Below are positions 10,021 to 18,397 of a DNA stretch of 64,000 nt, in pieces. The stretch lies in NCBI RefSeq assembly GCF_030413615.1, contig NZ_CP129236.1, positions 790,001 to 854,000 of the forward strand, read 5' to 3'. The first letter of the stretch is position 1. Every line of letters begins with the position of its first letter. Position numbers and translations under genes: made by a program. The stretch comes from Planococcus shixiaomingii. Its GTDB lineage: Bacteria; Bacillota; Bacilli; Bacillales_A; Planococcaceae. Below the pieces are notes generated by a model. It ran no database searches. It saw nothing but the letters and a program-made list of their open reading frames with translations, and was not told the origin of the DNA.

Positions 10021-11085
10021 ATGAAGAGTTTACAGATTGGTGCTGCGTTCATTGGCGTTATTGTCGGAGCTGGATTTGCGTCCGGCCAGGAAGTGTTGCA
10101 ATTCTTTACGAGTTTCGGGGCATGGGGGATTTTCGGATCTCTTGTTGCAACGGCATTGTTCGCATTCCTCGGCATGAATTTGACTCAGTTGGGCAGCCGT
10201 CTTCAGACACAGTCCCACCAGGATGTCATCTATCACATCTGCGGGAAATTTCTAGGAACCGCGGTCGACTTTGTCATCACTTTCTTCCTTTTTGGCGTAA
10301 CGGTCGTAATGTTTTCAGGTGCCGGAGCGATTTTTGAACAGCAATTCGGCATCCCGAGCCTGGTCGGCAATTTGCTGATGGCCGTTCTCGTTATTGCATC
10401 TGTCTTGTTGAAAGTCGAAAAAGTCATTTCCCTTATCAGTATGTTCACGCCTTTCCTTCTTTTAGCCGTCATTGTCCTTGCAGTTTATTCGCTGGCGAAT
10501 TTTGATTTTGCTGCGGCCGATTTTGAAGCGGCTGCTGAAAGTCAATCAGCACCGCACTGGCTGCTTGGTGCATGTTTGTATGTTTCCTATAACATTGCCG
10601 CTGGTGCAGCAATGATGACTGTCATGGGCGGTTCGGTCAAAGATGAAAAAGTAGCAGGGCGGGGCGGTTTGATTGGCGGACTTGGCCTCGGGCTGTTGAT
10701 TCTTTTGATCAACGTTTCGATGATGACGCAATTGAAAGAAATTGCGGCTGTTCCGATGCCGACACTGGTTATCGCGAATAATATCAGTCCCGTAATGGGA
10801 TGGATCATGTCCATTATTCTAATCGGGATGATTTACAATACGGCAGTCGGCATGCTATATGCCTTCACAGCACCTCTTGTGAAACCGGATACGGTGAAAT
10901 TCAAACTGTCCGCCGGCATTTTCGGAGCGGTGGCATTTGCTTCAAGTTTTGTCGGATTCGTCACATTGGTCGGTACAGTCTACCCATTGATGGGGTACTT
11001 AGGTTTTGTCTTGATTGGTGCAATTGTTTTCGCTTGGTTCCGGACGAAGAAAGTGAAGCGCGAAAGCAAGGTGCTCAGCTACTAG
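10021..11085 (+). CDS. YkvI family integral membrane protein, putative amino acid transporter
   Basis: 354 residues with about ten hydrophobic segments. The N-terminus 'GAAFIGVIVGAGFASGQEV' is the glycine-rich first helix seen in YkvI-like members of the APC/LeuT-fold group. It follows the racemase by 37 nt with GGGGG as ribosome site and ends the operon at a terminator. A carrier for the amino acids handled by the upstream enzymes is a natural guess; family substrates are not firmly known to me. Confidence 0.72.
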   Translation: MKSLQIGAAFIGVIVGAGFASGQEVLQFFTSFGAWGIFGSLVATALFAFLGMNLTQLGSRLQTQSHQDVIYHICGKFLGTAVDFVITFFLFGVTVVMFSGAGAIFEQQFGIPSLVGNLLMAVLVIASVLLKVEKVISLISMFTPFLLLAVIVLAVYSLANFDFAAADFEAAAESQSAPHWLLGACLYVSYNIAAGAAMMTVMGGSVKDEKVAGRGGLIGGLGLGLLILLINVSMMTQLKEIAAVPMPTLVIANNISPVMGWIMSIILIGMIYNTAVGMLYAFTAPLVKPDTVKFKLSAGIFGAVAFASSFVGFVTLVGTVYPLMGYLGFVLIGAIVFAWFRTKKVKRESKVLSY

Positions 11086-11145
11086 AACCAGATTGGCTGG
11101 CCTTCAATGCAAATATGCTTCTCGCTGGAAATGAAAAATATGAAA

Positions 11146-11190
11146 AGGGTCATCTTAAGGCAATTGTCTTACGGATGGCTCTTTTTTTAT
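11146..11190 (+). terminator. Probable terminator of the amino acid conversion operon
   Basis: Imperfect stem GGGTCATC / GGATGGCTC with an inner TAAGGCAATTGTCTTA inverted repeat, then TTTTTTT. Confidence 0.55.
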
Positions 11191-11271
11191 TTGCTCTACT
11201 CGGTGTGAGAAAGTCTGTGTGTAGCTTGAATCTTCAGCTTTACCAAGACTTCTATTTGCAAAGGTGAATCC

Positions 11272-11397
11272 TATGATCACTCAAGCCTGGTTTATGATCA
11301 CTTAAGAGCATTTTATGATCACTTGAGCCCAGTTTATGATCAATCGAAAGCATTTTATGATCACTCAAGTCCAAGTTATGATCACTTAGCAAAAATA
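11272..11397. repeat. 21-bp periodic repeat array, six units
   Basis: The word TATGATCA (TATGATC[AC]) recurs at 11272, 11293, 11314, 11335, 11356 and 11377, exactly 21 bp apart. Units follow the pattern TATGATCACTYAAG plus 7 variable bases. The period is seven codons, and the plus frame from 11272 reads heptads such as YDHLSPV, but no start codon or ribosome site precedes it in that frame (stop at 11227). A related array is at 27962-28108. There are no unique spacers, so this is not CRISPR. Confidence 0.85.
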
Positions 11398-11540
11398 GTG
11401 AAAGGAAGCAGCAGTGACTGGCATTAAAAGTGAGTCGTTTAGACTTTTTCAGCTAAAATAATAGAATATTCAAAATTTACATTTCTTCCAGCACATTCTA
11501 TTATTGAATAGGACAGATAAAAATGGGAAGGGTGAATGCG

Positions 11541-11903
11541 GTGAAGAAAACCATTATCGTAGACGACATATCCTCGATCAAGCACAACCATTTTACACTT
11601 TTAAGTAATAAGAGAATAATCAAAGACCATCCGTTTATCATTAAAAAAGCGCCGGACGGCAGCAGTTATCATTTTGATAAAGAGGATTTGGAAAAAATGA
11701 GCAAGTACGAGAAAGATCTTGCACCGCATGAAGAAACAGACCCGCTTAGCAAAAGAGAATATATCTTGAAAATGAAAAAGGAATTTTATCATCTTATCCG
11801 TTCGGGGGAAATGGATACCATTTTATCCCGCTTGTATGAACTGGAAGATCGAACTGTTCAGCTGAAGTGGGCTGGGCCGATTGAATATAAATTTAAAGTT
11901 TAA
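11541..11903 (+). CDS. Hypothetical small soluble protein
   Basis: 120 residues from GTG at 11541; GGAAGGG lies 8 nt upstream, whereas the ATG at 11523 overlaps this ribosome site and is unlikely to be used. Hydrophilic, mixed charge, with the segments 'IIVDDISSIKHNHFTLLSNKR', 'SSYHFDKEDLEKM' and a helical 'LKMKKEFYHLIRSGEMD'. No signal peptide or known motif. It stands alone between the 21-bp repeat array and a row of hairpins. Confidence 0.6.
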   Translation: MKKTIIVDDISSIKHNHFTLLSNKRIIKDHPFIIKKAPDGSSYHFDKEDLEKMSKYEKDLAPHEETDPLSKREYILKMKKEFYHLIRSGEMDTILSRLYELEDRTVQLKWAGPIEYKFKV

Positions 11904-11952
11904 TCGCATTTCAAGACATCCAAACAAAAGGCTTTCATAAATTCAACCCAAG

Positions 11953-12053
11953 AAAAAGGCATGCCCAATGATAAATTGAGCGCCTTTTGACCATAAAGAG
12001 AAGTGCCTTTTTAAACTCACTTCTCTTTGCCAAAAAGGAACCTTTTTGTTTTT
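11953..12053 (+). other. Three consecutive hairpins downstream of the 11541 gene
   Basis: Hairpin 1 pairs AAAAGGC (11954-11960) with GCCTTTT (11982-11988). Hairpin 2 pairs AGAGAAGTG (11997-12005) with CACTTCTCT (12018-12026). Hairpin 3 pairs CAAAAAGG (12031-12038) with CCTTTTTG (12041-12048) and is followed by TTTTT, so it can act as terminator. The rest of the 455-bp gap holds no gene. Confidence 0.6.
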
Positions 12054-12277
12054 AAACCGTCTAGTATAGAGTGCCTTGGATGGTCTTTTATTTTTTATGA
12101 AAAGTTCCATGCCCGTGCTTTCAAACGTTATCAAAAATTTACTATATGTAATAAATGGCTAAACAGGGATGAAAGTTATAAAACCGGGTTGCCTGAAAAA
12201 TCAATATAAACTTTAAACTGTCATTTCTTGTAGTATTTTAGTAAAATAGAGATTGTGATTATTTAAAAGAACCGTTT

Positions 12278-12307
12278 GCTTGAGGTAGTCTGGCTTCAAG
12301 CTTTTTT
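12278..12307 (+). terminator. Terminator-like hairpin just upstream of the LTA synthase gene
   Basis: GCTTGA (12278-12283) pairs with TCAAGC (12296-12301), followed by TTTTTT. It lies 52 bp before the LTA synthase start and about 225 bp beyond the previous terminator, so it could be a leader attenuator rather than an end-of-gene signal. Confidence 0.55.
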
Positions 12308-12358
12308 AATTCAATGTCCTTAAAGTTCCCGAGAAGTTTAAATATGAGAAGGTGCAAC

Positions 12359-14401
12359 ATGGAAAAAAATGAAACTGTGAATAAGAAACCTTATAACAAA
12401 TATGTGCCTATTTTTATATTGGCTGTAGTCATGATGTGGATGAAGACGTATTTGATTCAGAAAACCCAATTTAAATTGAATGTCGACGGACCTCTTCAGG
12501 AGTTCCTGCTGTTCCTCAATCCACTGGGATCAGCGTTATTGCTTTTGAGCTTGTCGCTCTTTTTTAAAGGAACACGAAAATACATATCACTCCTAGTAAT
12601 CTACATTGGGATGTCTGTTTTCCTATACGCGAATGCCGTTTATTACAGGTTTTTCAGTGATTTCCTTACCTTGCCGACTTTGTTCCAAACACAGAATTTC
12701 GGCGATTTAGGCGGCAGTGTGGCTACGCTAATACAGCCAACCGACCTGTTTTTCTTTGTGGACGTTTTAGTAGTGGGGTATCTCGTGTTTTCAAAAAGAG
12801 TCAAAAAAGAGTCCCGCAACATCAGAACCAAAGCAGTCATTCCAGTCATCACGATGGCGCTGGCCATTTCGTTCTTTAACCTGGCGTTAGCTGAAGGAGA
12901 CCGCCCGCAATTATTGACCCGCGGGTTTGACAGAAACTACATCGTCAAATATTTGGGAATGTACAATTACGCCCTATATGACACGGTCGAAACGTTGAAG
13001 TCCTCTTCGCAGCGAGTGCTCGCTGACAGCGACGAAGTTACAGAAGTGTTGAACTATACAAAATCCAATCATGCGGCTCCGAATGAAGAATATTTCGGTA
13101 AAGCTGAAGGGATGAATGTTGTTTACCTGCATCTGGAATCGATCCAGACGTTTTTGATGAATTATGAATTGAACGGAGAAGAAGTGACGCCGTTTTTAAA
13201 TTCATTGACTGAAGAGAAAAATACGATGTATTTCGATAATTTCTTCCATCAAACCGCTCAAGGCAAAACAGCGGATGCGGAATTCATGCTGGATAATTCG
13301 CTGTTCGGTTTGTCAAAAGGTTCGGCGTTTATCACTAAAGGCGACAATACGTACCAGTCAGCTCCGGCTATATTAAAAGATAAAGGCTACACATCAGCCG
13401 TGTTCCACGGCAACAATGGAACATTCTGGAACCGTTCTGAAATTTATAAGTCTTTCGGCTATGACCATTTCTTTGATATTGAATCTTATACCGGCCTGAC
13501 AGAAAAAGATATGGCGGAATATGGCGTGATGGATAAGCCGTTCTATGACCAGTCGGCGGATCTCTTACAGACGCTGCCGGAACCTTTTTATACGAAGTTT
13601 ATCCCAGTGACGCATCACTTCCCTTATAATATGGATCAGGACTTGGCGACAATCGAAAAAGGCACGACTGGCGATCCGAGTGTCGATAATTATTTCCAGA
13701 CGGCCCGCTATGCCGATGAAGCGCTCGAGCAGTTTTTTGCGGAGCTGGAACAATCCGGTTTAGCCGATAACACCATGATTGTGATGTACGGCGACCATTA
13801 CGGAATTTCAAGCAACCACAATAAGGCGATGGAACAAGTGCTTTCAAAAGAAATCACACCGGTTGAAAATGCCAAGCTGCAGCGAGTTCCGCTGTTCATC
13901 CACGTACCGGGCATGGAAGGCGGCATCAACCATACGTATGGCGGCCAGATCGATCTTTTGCCGACTGTCATGCATTTGCTTGGAGTTGAAACTCAGGATA
14001 ATATCCAACTTGGTACGGACCTATTATCTGAAGAACATGAAGAATTGGTGACCTTCCGAAACGGCGATTACGTCAGTCCGGAAATTTACTCACTCGGAGA
14101 TGCTTTCTATAATGCTGAAACGGGCTTACCGATTGAAGAGGACCAGCTTGAGCAAGCAAAAGACTTACAGGGTCAAGGAAATTACGAATTGTATCTGTCG
14201 GACCAAGTAGTCAATGGCGACTTGCTGAGGTTCTATACTCCAGAGGGATTCAAGCCAATCACCCCCGCTGATTACAACTACCAAAACAATCCAACTTTAG
14301 AAGTTGAAGAAGTAGAAGAAGTTGATGAAATAAAAGAAATTAAAAAAATTGATGAAATAAAAGAAGTTGAAGAAAGAAAAGAAGCTAAGGAAATTGAATA
14401 A
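12359..14401 (+). CDS. LTA synthase family protein (sulfatase-fold membrane enzyme)
   Basis: 680 residues. Five membrane segments fill the first ~200 residues, then an extracellular sulfatase domain. Key residues: 'HLESIQTF' metal-site Glu, Thr304 in 'QGKTADAEF' matching the nucleophilic Thr of LtaS, and 'YGDHYG' metal ligands. LtaS enzymes polymerise glycerol phosphate from phosphatidylglycerol into lipoteichoic acid at the outer membrane face. I choose the ATG at 12359 (GAAGGTG just upstream) over 12314. Odd point: after the normal domain end the last ~33 residues are a low-complexity run of Glu, Val, Lys and Ile, encoded almost only by A-rich codons, with the 15-mer GATGAAATAAAAGAA present twice. 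Confidence 0.88.
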   Translation: MEKNETVNKKPYNKYVPIFILAVVMMWMKTYLIQKTQFKLNVDGPLQEFLLFLNPLGSALLLLSLSLFFKGTRKYISLLVIYIGMSVFLYANAVYYRFFSDFLTLPTLFQTQNFGDLGGSVATLIQPTDLFFFVDVLVVGYLVFSKRVKKESRNIRTKAVIPVITMALAISFFNLALAEGDRPQLLTRGFDRNYIVKYLGMYNYALYDTVETLKSSSQRVLADSDEVTEVLNYTKSNHAAPNEEYFGKAEGMNVVYLHLESIQTFLMNYELNGEEVTPFLNSLTEEKNTMYFDNFFHQTAQGKTADAEFMLDNSLFGLSKGSAFITKGDNTYQSAPAILKDKGYTSAVFHGNNGTFWNRSEIYKSFGYDHFFDIESYTGLTEKDMAEYGVMDKPFYDQSADLLQTLPEPFYTKFIPVTHHFPYNMDQDLATIEKGTTGDPSVDNYFQTARYADEALEQFFAELEQSGLADNTMIVMYGDHYGISSNHNKAMEQVLSKEITPVENAKLQRVPLFIHVPGMEGGINHTYGGQIDLLPTVMHLLGVETQDNIQLGTDLLSEEHEELVTFRNGDYVSPEIYSLGDAFYNAETGLPIEEDQLEQAKDLQGQGNYELYLSDQVVNGDLLRFYTPEGFKPITPADYNYQNNPTLEVEEVEEVDEIKEIKKIDEIKEVEERKEAKEIE

Positions 14402-14414
14402 CGATTGAAAGAAA

Positions 14415-14466
14415 GAGGGGTCCTAAAAGCCGATTTTAATGGCTGTGTGGATCGCCTCTTTTTTTG
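14415..14466 (+). terminator. Terminator after LTA synthase
   Basis: GAGGGGTCC pairs imperfectly with GGATCGCCTC, followed by TTTTTTT. Confidence 0.65.
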
Positions 14467-14575
14467 TTGTGAGCAAAGTAGCAGGCATGCGACTTTAAGA
14501 GCAAAAACGGAATGGACAGCATTTTCTGATGGGATACGGGTAAAGCAAGAGAAAAGGAGAAAAGGAGTTTTTGGA

Positions 14576-15769
14576 ATGGTAACCACAGAATTAATGGAAA
14601 AATTAGAGTCGAAAGAGCAGCGCATTATCGACATTCGCCGTCATCTTCATGAGCATCCGGAACTTTCATTCAAAGAAGAACAGACGGCTGCTTATATCGA
14701 AGACTTTTATAAAGAAGTGCCGGTGGACGGAGTTGAAACGAACGTAGGCGGCCATAGGGGAATTGCCGTGACGATCAAAGGTGCAAAGCCTGGTAAAACC
14801 ATCGCCATCCGCGCGGATTTTGATGCTTTGCCGATCCAGGAAGAAACGGGGCTTCCGTTCGCTTCTAAAAATGAGGGAGTCATGCATGCCTGCGGCCACG
14901 ATGGGCATACCGCCTATATGCTGGTGTTGGGCGAGACTTTGGCTGAGATGAAAGAACAATTGGCTGGAACCGTTAAAATCATTCATCAGCCAGCTGAGGA
15001 AATGCCGCCGGGCGGAGCCATTGGCATGATTGAAGCGGGAGTTCTCGACGATGTGGATTTAATCTTTGGGATTCACGTCATGTCGACAATGGAAACTGGC
15101 AAAGTTTATTACAGAAGCGGCAATACCCAGACCGGGAGAGCCCGTTTCAAGCTGCTTGTGCAAGGGAAAGGCGGCCATGGTTCCTCGCCGCATATGGCCA
15201 ATGACGCTATTGTCGCAGCGAGTTCGTTTGTGATGAATTGCCAAACGATTGTCAGCCGCCGGATAAATCCTTTCGATACGGCTGTTGTCACCATCGGGTC
15301 ATTTGATGGTAAAGGGCAATTCAATATCATTAAAGATTCGGTCGCCCTTGAAGGTGATGTGCGGACGATGTCGAAAGAATCCCGCGAACTGGTGGAAGAG
15401 CAGGTTCGCCATTTTGTGAAAGGCTTAGAAGCATCTTTTGGCGTTACCACAACGCTTGAATACATGAATGATTACCCCGTTCTCTACAACGATCCGGAAG
15501 CGACGGAACAAGTCCGGAAAGCACTGGTGCAAGCGGATATTCCGGAAGTGGCAGACGTGCTGGAAGTCGCACCGCAGCCGCCATCCGAGGATTTTGCCTA
15601 TTACCTGCAAGAAAAGCCCGGCTGCTTTTTCTATGTAGGCGCAAAGCCGGAAGGAAAACAAGGCTACCCGCATCACCATCCGAAATTCGAGATCGACGAG
15701 AAAAGCCTGCTCATCAGCGCAAAAGCGATGGCGGCGGTCGTTGCTTCTTATTGCGGTACTGATGAATAA
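14576..15769 (+). CDS. M20 family amidohydrolase (HipO/YxeP-like)
   Basis: 397 residues from the ATG at 14576, which has AAAGGAG 9 nt upstream; an in-frame extension to 14405 would run through the previous terminator and is rejected. Motifs of the M20D group: 'IRRHLHEHPELSFKE' at the N-terminus, 'RADFDALPIQEETG', 'HACGHDGHT', 'HQPAEEMPPGGA' and C-terminal 'PSEDFAYYL'. Such enzymes hydrolyse N-acyl amino acids or amides using one or two metal ions. Single gene with a strong terminator. It differs clearly from the shorter M20 enzyme at 6878, which belongs to another branch. Confidence 0.85.
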   Translation: MVTTELMEKLESKEQRIIDIRRHLHEHPELSFKEEQTAAYIEDFYKEVPVDGVETNVGGHRGIAVTIKGAKPGKTIAIRADFDALPIQEETGLPFASKNEGVMHACGHDGHTAYMLVLGETLAEMKEQLAGTVKIIHQPAEEMPPGGAIGMIEAGVLDDVDLIFGIHVMSTMETGKVYYRSGNTQTGRARFKLLVQGKGGHGSSPHMANDAIVAASSFVMNCQTIVSRRINPFDTAVVTIGSFDGKGQFNIIKDSVALEGDVRTMSKESRELVEEQVRHFVKGLEASFGVTTTLEYMNDYPVLYNDPEATEQVRKALVQADIPEVADVLEVAPQPPSEDFAYYLQEKPGCFFYVGAKPEGKQGYPHHHPKFEIDEKSLLISAKAMAAVVASYCGTDE

Positions 15770-15774
15770 ACGAT

Positions 15775-15817
15775 AAACCGCTCCTCCAAGCTAAACTTGG
15801 AGGAGCGGTTTTTTATT
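15775..15817. terminator. Bidirectional terminator
   Basis: Perfect 15-bp stem (AACCGCTCCTCCAAG and complement) with A- and T-tracts on both sides; serves the M20 gene and the minus-strand methyltransferase. Confidence 0.9.
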
Positions 15818-15832
15818 TCCTTATTTAACGGT

Positions 15833-16564
15833 TTACTTCGTGCAAGAAAACGCCAGGACAACAGGAATTCGCTGTCTTCTTAAAAACTCTTCCTCATTGC
15901 TGAAATGTTCGCGCTTCGGCGTTCCTTCGCGCAAATCAACGACTGAGAAGCCGGAGTTAGTAAGGGCCTTAAAATAATGTTCAATGGTTCGGTGGTATTT
16001 TACAACAATTTGTTCAATCCACGGCTCTTTTCGTTCACCTTCAAGAAAATAGTCGTCAACAATCCAGTTACCGCGCTTATCTCCTGATTGTTTGCTTATA
16101 AAGGAAGAAGTCGTAAGGGGATGTTGGACACTGAACACAAACTTGCCATCATCCTTCAAGGTTTTGTGCACACTCTGGAACAGTGAATGAACATCTGAGA
16201 CATAGTGGATGGCAAAACGGGAAGCAACCAGATCAAATGTTTTGGTTGGGTAACTGTAGGTTTCCATTGTCTCGTGGTGAACCGTGCCGTTTTCGCCGGC
16301 TAAGTTACGGCTAGCAGAGGCTACCATTTGCTCAGAACCTTCCACTCCTGTGTAAAAAGCTGCGCCTTGCTCAAGCAATTCTTTTCCAAAGGAGGCATCA
16401 CCGCATCCTAAGTCCAAAAGACTTTTATTTTGAAAGTCACCGATGAGTTCATACATGATGGGATTTTCGATAGCGTTGTTCGGGCTATCCTTTCTGCTCC
16501 TCCTCTTCATGTAATTTGAAAGAAAATCTTCTTGGTCATAAACACTTGCGCCTCTAAACTCCAT
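15833..16564 (-). CDS. Class I SAM-dependent methyltransferase
   Basis: 243 residues. SAM-binding motif I 'LLDLGCGDASFG' near residue 50, acidic strand-2 end 'TGVEGSEQM', and the motif 'FDLVASRFAIHYV' of Methyltransf_11-type enzymes. Small-molecule methyltransferase; substrate unknown. Stand-alone gene ending at the bidirectional terminator. Confidence 0.82.
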   Translation of the reverse strand: MEFRGASVYDQEDFLSNYMKRRSRKDSPNNAIENPIMYELIGDFQNKSLLDLGCGDASFGKELLEQGAAFYTGVEGSEQMVASASRNLAGENGTVHHETMETYSYPTKTFDLVASRFAIHYVSDVHSLFQSVHKTLKDDGKFVFSVQHPLTTSSFISKQSGDKRGNWIVDDYFLEGERKEPWIEQIVVKYHRTIEHYFKALTNSGFSVVDLREGTPKREHFSNEEEFLRRQRIPVVLAFSCTK

Positions 16565-16783
16565 CTAAACCATTTCCCCTTCCGCACTCTTGTCGCTGCT
16601 CTGCTGTAATCTTCACGGGATGAAAGTCTCTGAATATTTTATCATACAAATTGTAAAATCCTAGAAATATTTTTAGGTGGATTGATATTTAATACGCATG
16701 TATTTGCGGTTGAAGGAGAGGAGGAATTTTTCCATTAATAGAGAATGATAATAGGAACTGACTTTATGAATGGAGGACACTCG

Positions 16784-17590
16784 ATGAGCGAAGAACGAAT
16801 GATCCGGTCTTTTGATGGCACTCAGCTGTTCACCCGCAAGGACGAAGCCGAGAAGCAAAAAGCGGTGGCAGTGATTGCACATGGTTTAGCCGAGCATTTA
16901 GGGCGCTATGATGCACTGGCCGACACCTTATTGAAGCATGGTTTTACAGTTTACCGGTATGAGCAGCGGGGGCATGCACGTTCTGAAGGGGAACGGACTT
17001 ATTTCAAGGATTTCAACGAAATGCCGGATGATCTGAAAACGATTATGGACTTGGCGAAAAAAGAGAATCCTGGCCAATCGGTTTTTTTAATCGGCCACAG
17101 CATGGGTGGCTTTACAGCGGCGTCGTTTGGGACGAAATATCCGGGGCAAGCGGAGGCCATCGTTTTGTCCGGCGCGCTGACTCGCTACAACAAGGAAATA
17201 TTTGGACCGCTTCCAATGGACTTGCCGGCAGATACCTATTTGGATAATGAGCTCGGCGAAGGGGTGTGCAGCGACCCGGCAGTCGTCAAAGCGTACGAGG
17301 AAGATCCGTTAGTGGAAAAGAAGATTTCAGTCGGCCTCATCAATGTGTTTGCTCCAGGGGTTGCCTGGCTGAAAGAGGAAGCTGAGAGCTTCGTCGATCC
17401 GGTGCTCGTGCTGCATGGCAACGAGGACGGGCTAGTCTCGGAAAAAGACTCCCGCGATTTTTTCGGAGACATCGGCTCGAAAGACAAAACTTTGAAAATC
17501 TACGCTTCGCTCATGCATGAAATTTTAAACGAGCCTTCCAAATACAAAATTTATGATGAAATAATCGAGTGGATGGATGAACGTCTATAG
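16784..17590 (+). CDS. Alpha/beta hydrolase, monoacylglycerol lipase-like
   Basis: 268 residues from the ATG at 16784 (GGAGGA 6 nt upstream; an in-frame ATG at 16745 lacks a ribosome site). Contains 'IAHGLAEHLGRY' (oxyanion region), the nucleophile elbow GHSMGG near residue 104, 'LVLHGNEDGLVS' (Asp of the triad) and 'SLMHEILNE' (His). This pattern is that of serine-hydrolase_4 monoacylglycerol lipases and lysophospholipases. Cytosolic, no signal peptide. Confidence 0.85.
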   Translation: MSEERMIRSFDGTQLFTRKDEAEKQKAVAVIAHGLAEHLGRYDALADTLLKHGFTVYRYEQRGHARSEGERTYFKDFNEMPDDLKTIMDLAKKENPGQSVFLIGHSMGGFTAASFGTKYPGQAEAIVLSGALTRYNKEIFGPLPMDLPADTYLDNELGEGVCSDPAVVKAYEEDPLVEKKISVGLINVFAPGVAWLKEEAESFVDPVLVLHGNEDGLVSEKDSRDFFGDIGSKDKTLKIYASLMHEILNEPSKYKIYDEIIEWMDERL

Positions 17591-17596
17591 GATTAT

Positions 17597-17642
17597 AAAA
17601 AGGCGCTGCCAATAACCACTAAGGTTATCGGCAACGCCTTTT
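17597..17642. terminator. Terminator between hydrolase and TetR genes
   Basis: Long stem AAAGGCG.TGCC.ATAACC with its complement, followed by TTTT; can work for both converging genes. Confidence 0.8.
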
Positions 17643-17648
17643 GTGTGT

Positions 17649-18239
17649 CTATTTGCCATCCTCTACCACAACAGAACCTTCGTACATTCTGCCATGCAGC
17701 ACGGCCAGTTTTTTTGCCATCGTTTCTGGAGATTCCTTATAGTTCTCCTTGATCCAATAGAGGAAAAATCCAAGGCTGCCGTAAGTCATGAAATAGTTGA
17801 GCGTCGGTATTTCAATGTCGCTTTTTTCTTCCAGCCTCAGTTCGGTGCTTGATACTTGGATCAGGCTTTCGCAAAACTGATTTTGCGATCCAGGAAGCAC
17901 TTCACCTTTAATTATGAGTGAAAAGACGAACTGGTTTTGATAGATATAGTCGAATATCGGCAAGTGGCGCTGCACGTCCGTGGAAGAAAAGCGCGTTTTG
18001 TCCTGAAAACTTTTGCGGAAATACGACACCAGGCCTTCCAAATGATCATCAACGATGGCGCCCAACAACGCATTCAAGTCTTTGTAATGGGAGTAGAATG
18101 TGACGCGGTTGCATTCCGCGTGTTTTGCGACTTCCGTAATGGAAAGCTCATGTAATTCTTTTTCTTTCAATAAATCCAGCAAAGCCGTTTTCAGCTTTTT
18201 CTGGGTCCGCAGAATGCGGCGGTCTTCGGTGCTAGCCAT
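17649..18239 (-). CDS. TetR/AcrR family regulator
   Basis: 196 residues. N-terminal TetR helix-turn-helix: 'LHELSITEVAKHAECNRVTFYSHY' at about residues 28-50. The ligand domain has a TetR_C-type terminal helix set ('MTYGSLGFFLYWIKENY'). Divergent from an SDR gene with 158 bp between them that holds a candidate operator at 18313-18333, so it likely represses itself and the SDR. A second divergent TetR/SDR pair of opposite orientation lies at 21.4-23.0 kb. Confidence 0.85.
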   Translation of the reverse strand: MASTEDRRILRTQKKLKTALLDLLKEKELHELSITEVAKHAECNRVTFYSHYKDLNALLGAIVDDHLEGLVSYFRKSFQDKTRFSSTDVQRHLPIFDYIYQNQFVFSLIIKGEVLPGSQNQFCESLIQVSSTELRLEEKSDIEIPTLNYFMTYGSLGFFLYWIKENYKESPETMAKKLAVLHGRMYEGSVVVEDGK

Positions 18240-18312
18240 GTTAGCAACCTCCTAATATGTCGAGAAAATGAACGAGTTCGTTAGATTTATTATGACATTA
18301 ATGACTTTCAAT

Positions 18313-18333
18313 AGACAAATAGATGATTAGTCT
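18313..18333. promoter_or_regulatory. Candidate TetR operator (inverted repeat)
   Basis: AGAC-A-AAT then 5 nt then ATT-A-GTCT: a 21-bp dyad with one symmetric mismatch, in the middle of the TetR/SDR intergenic region. Size and position fit a TetR operator. Confidence 0.45.
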
Positions 18334-18397
18334 GTTAACTTACAAATGTAGTTTATTTTTAAAGTATAAACCCACAAGGTTTTAGGAGGAAAATAGA

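Noticed and set aside
11272..11397. Possible CRISPR array
   Set aside because: The repeats are contiguous 21-bp units without unique spacers, and no cas gene is present.
14405..14575. N-terminal extension of the M20 hydrolase
   Set aside because: It would be translated from the terminator of the LTA synthase gene and has no ribosome site; the ATG at 14576 has AAAGGAG.
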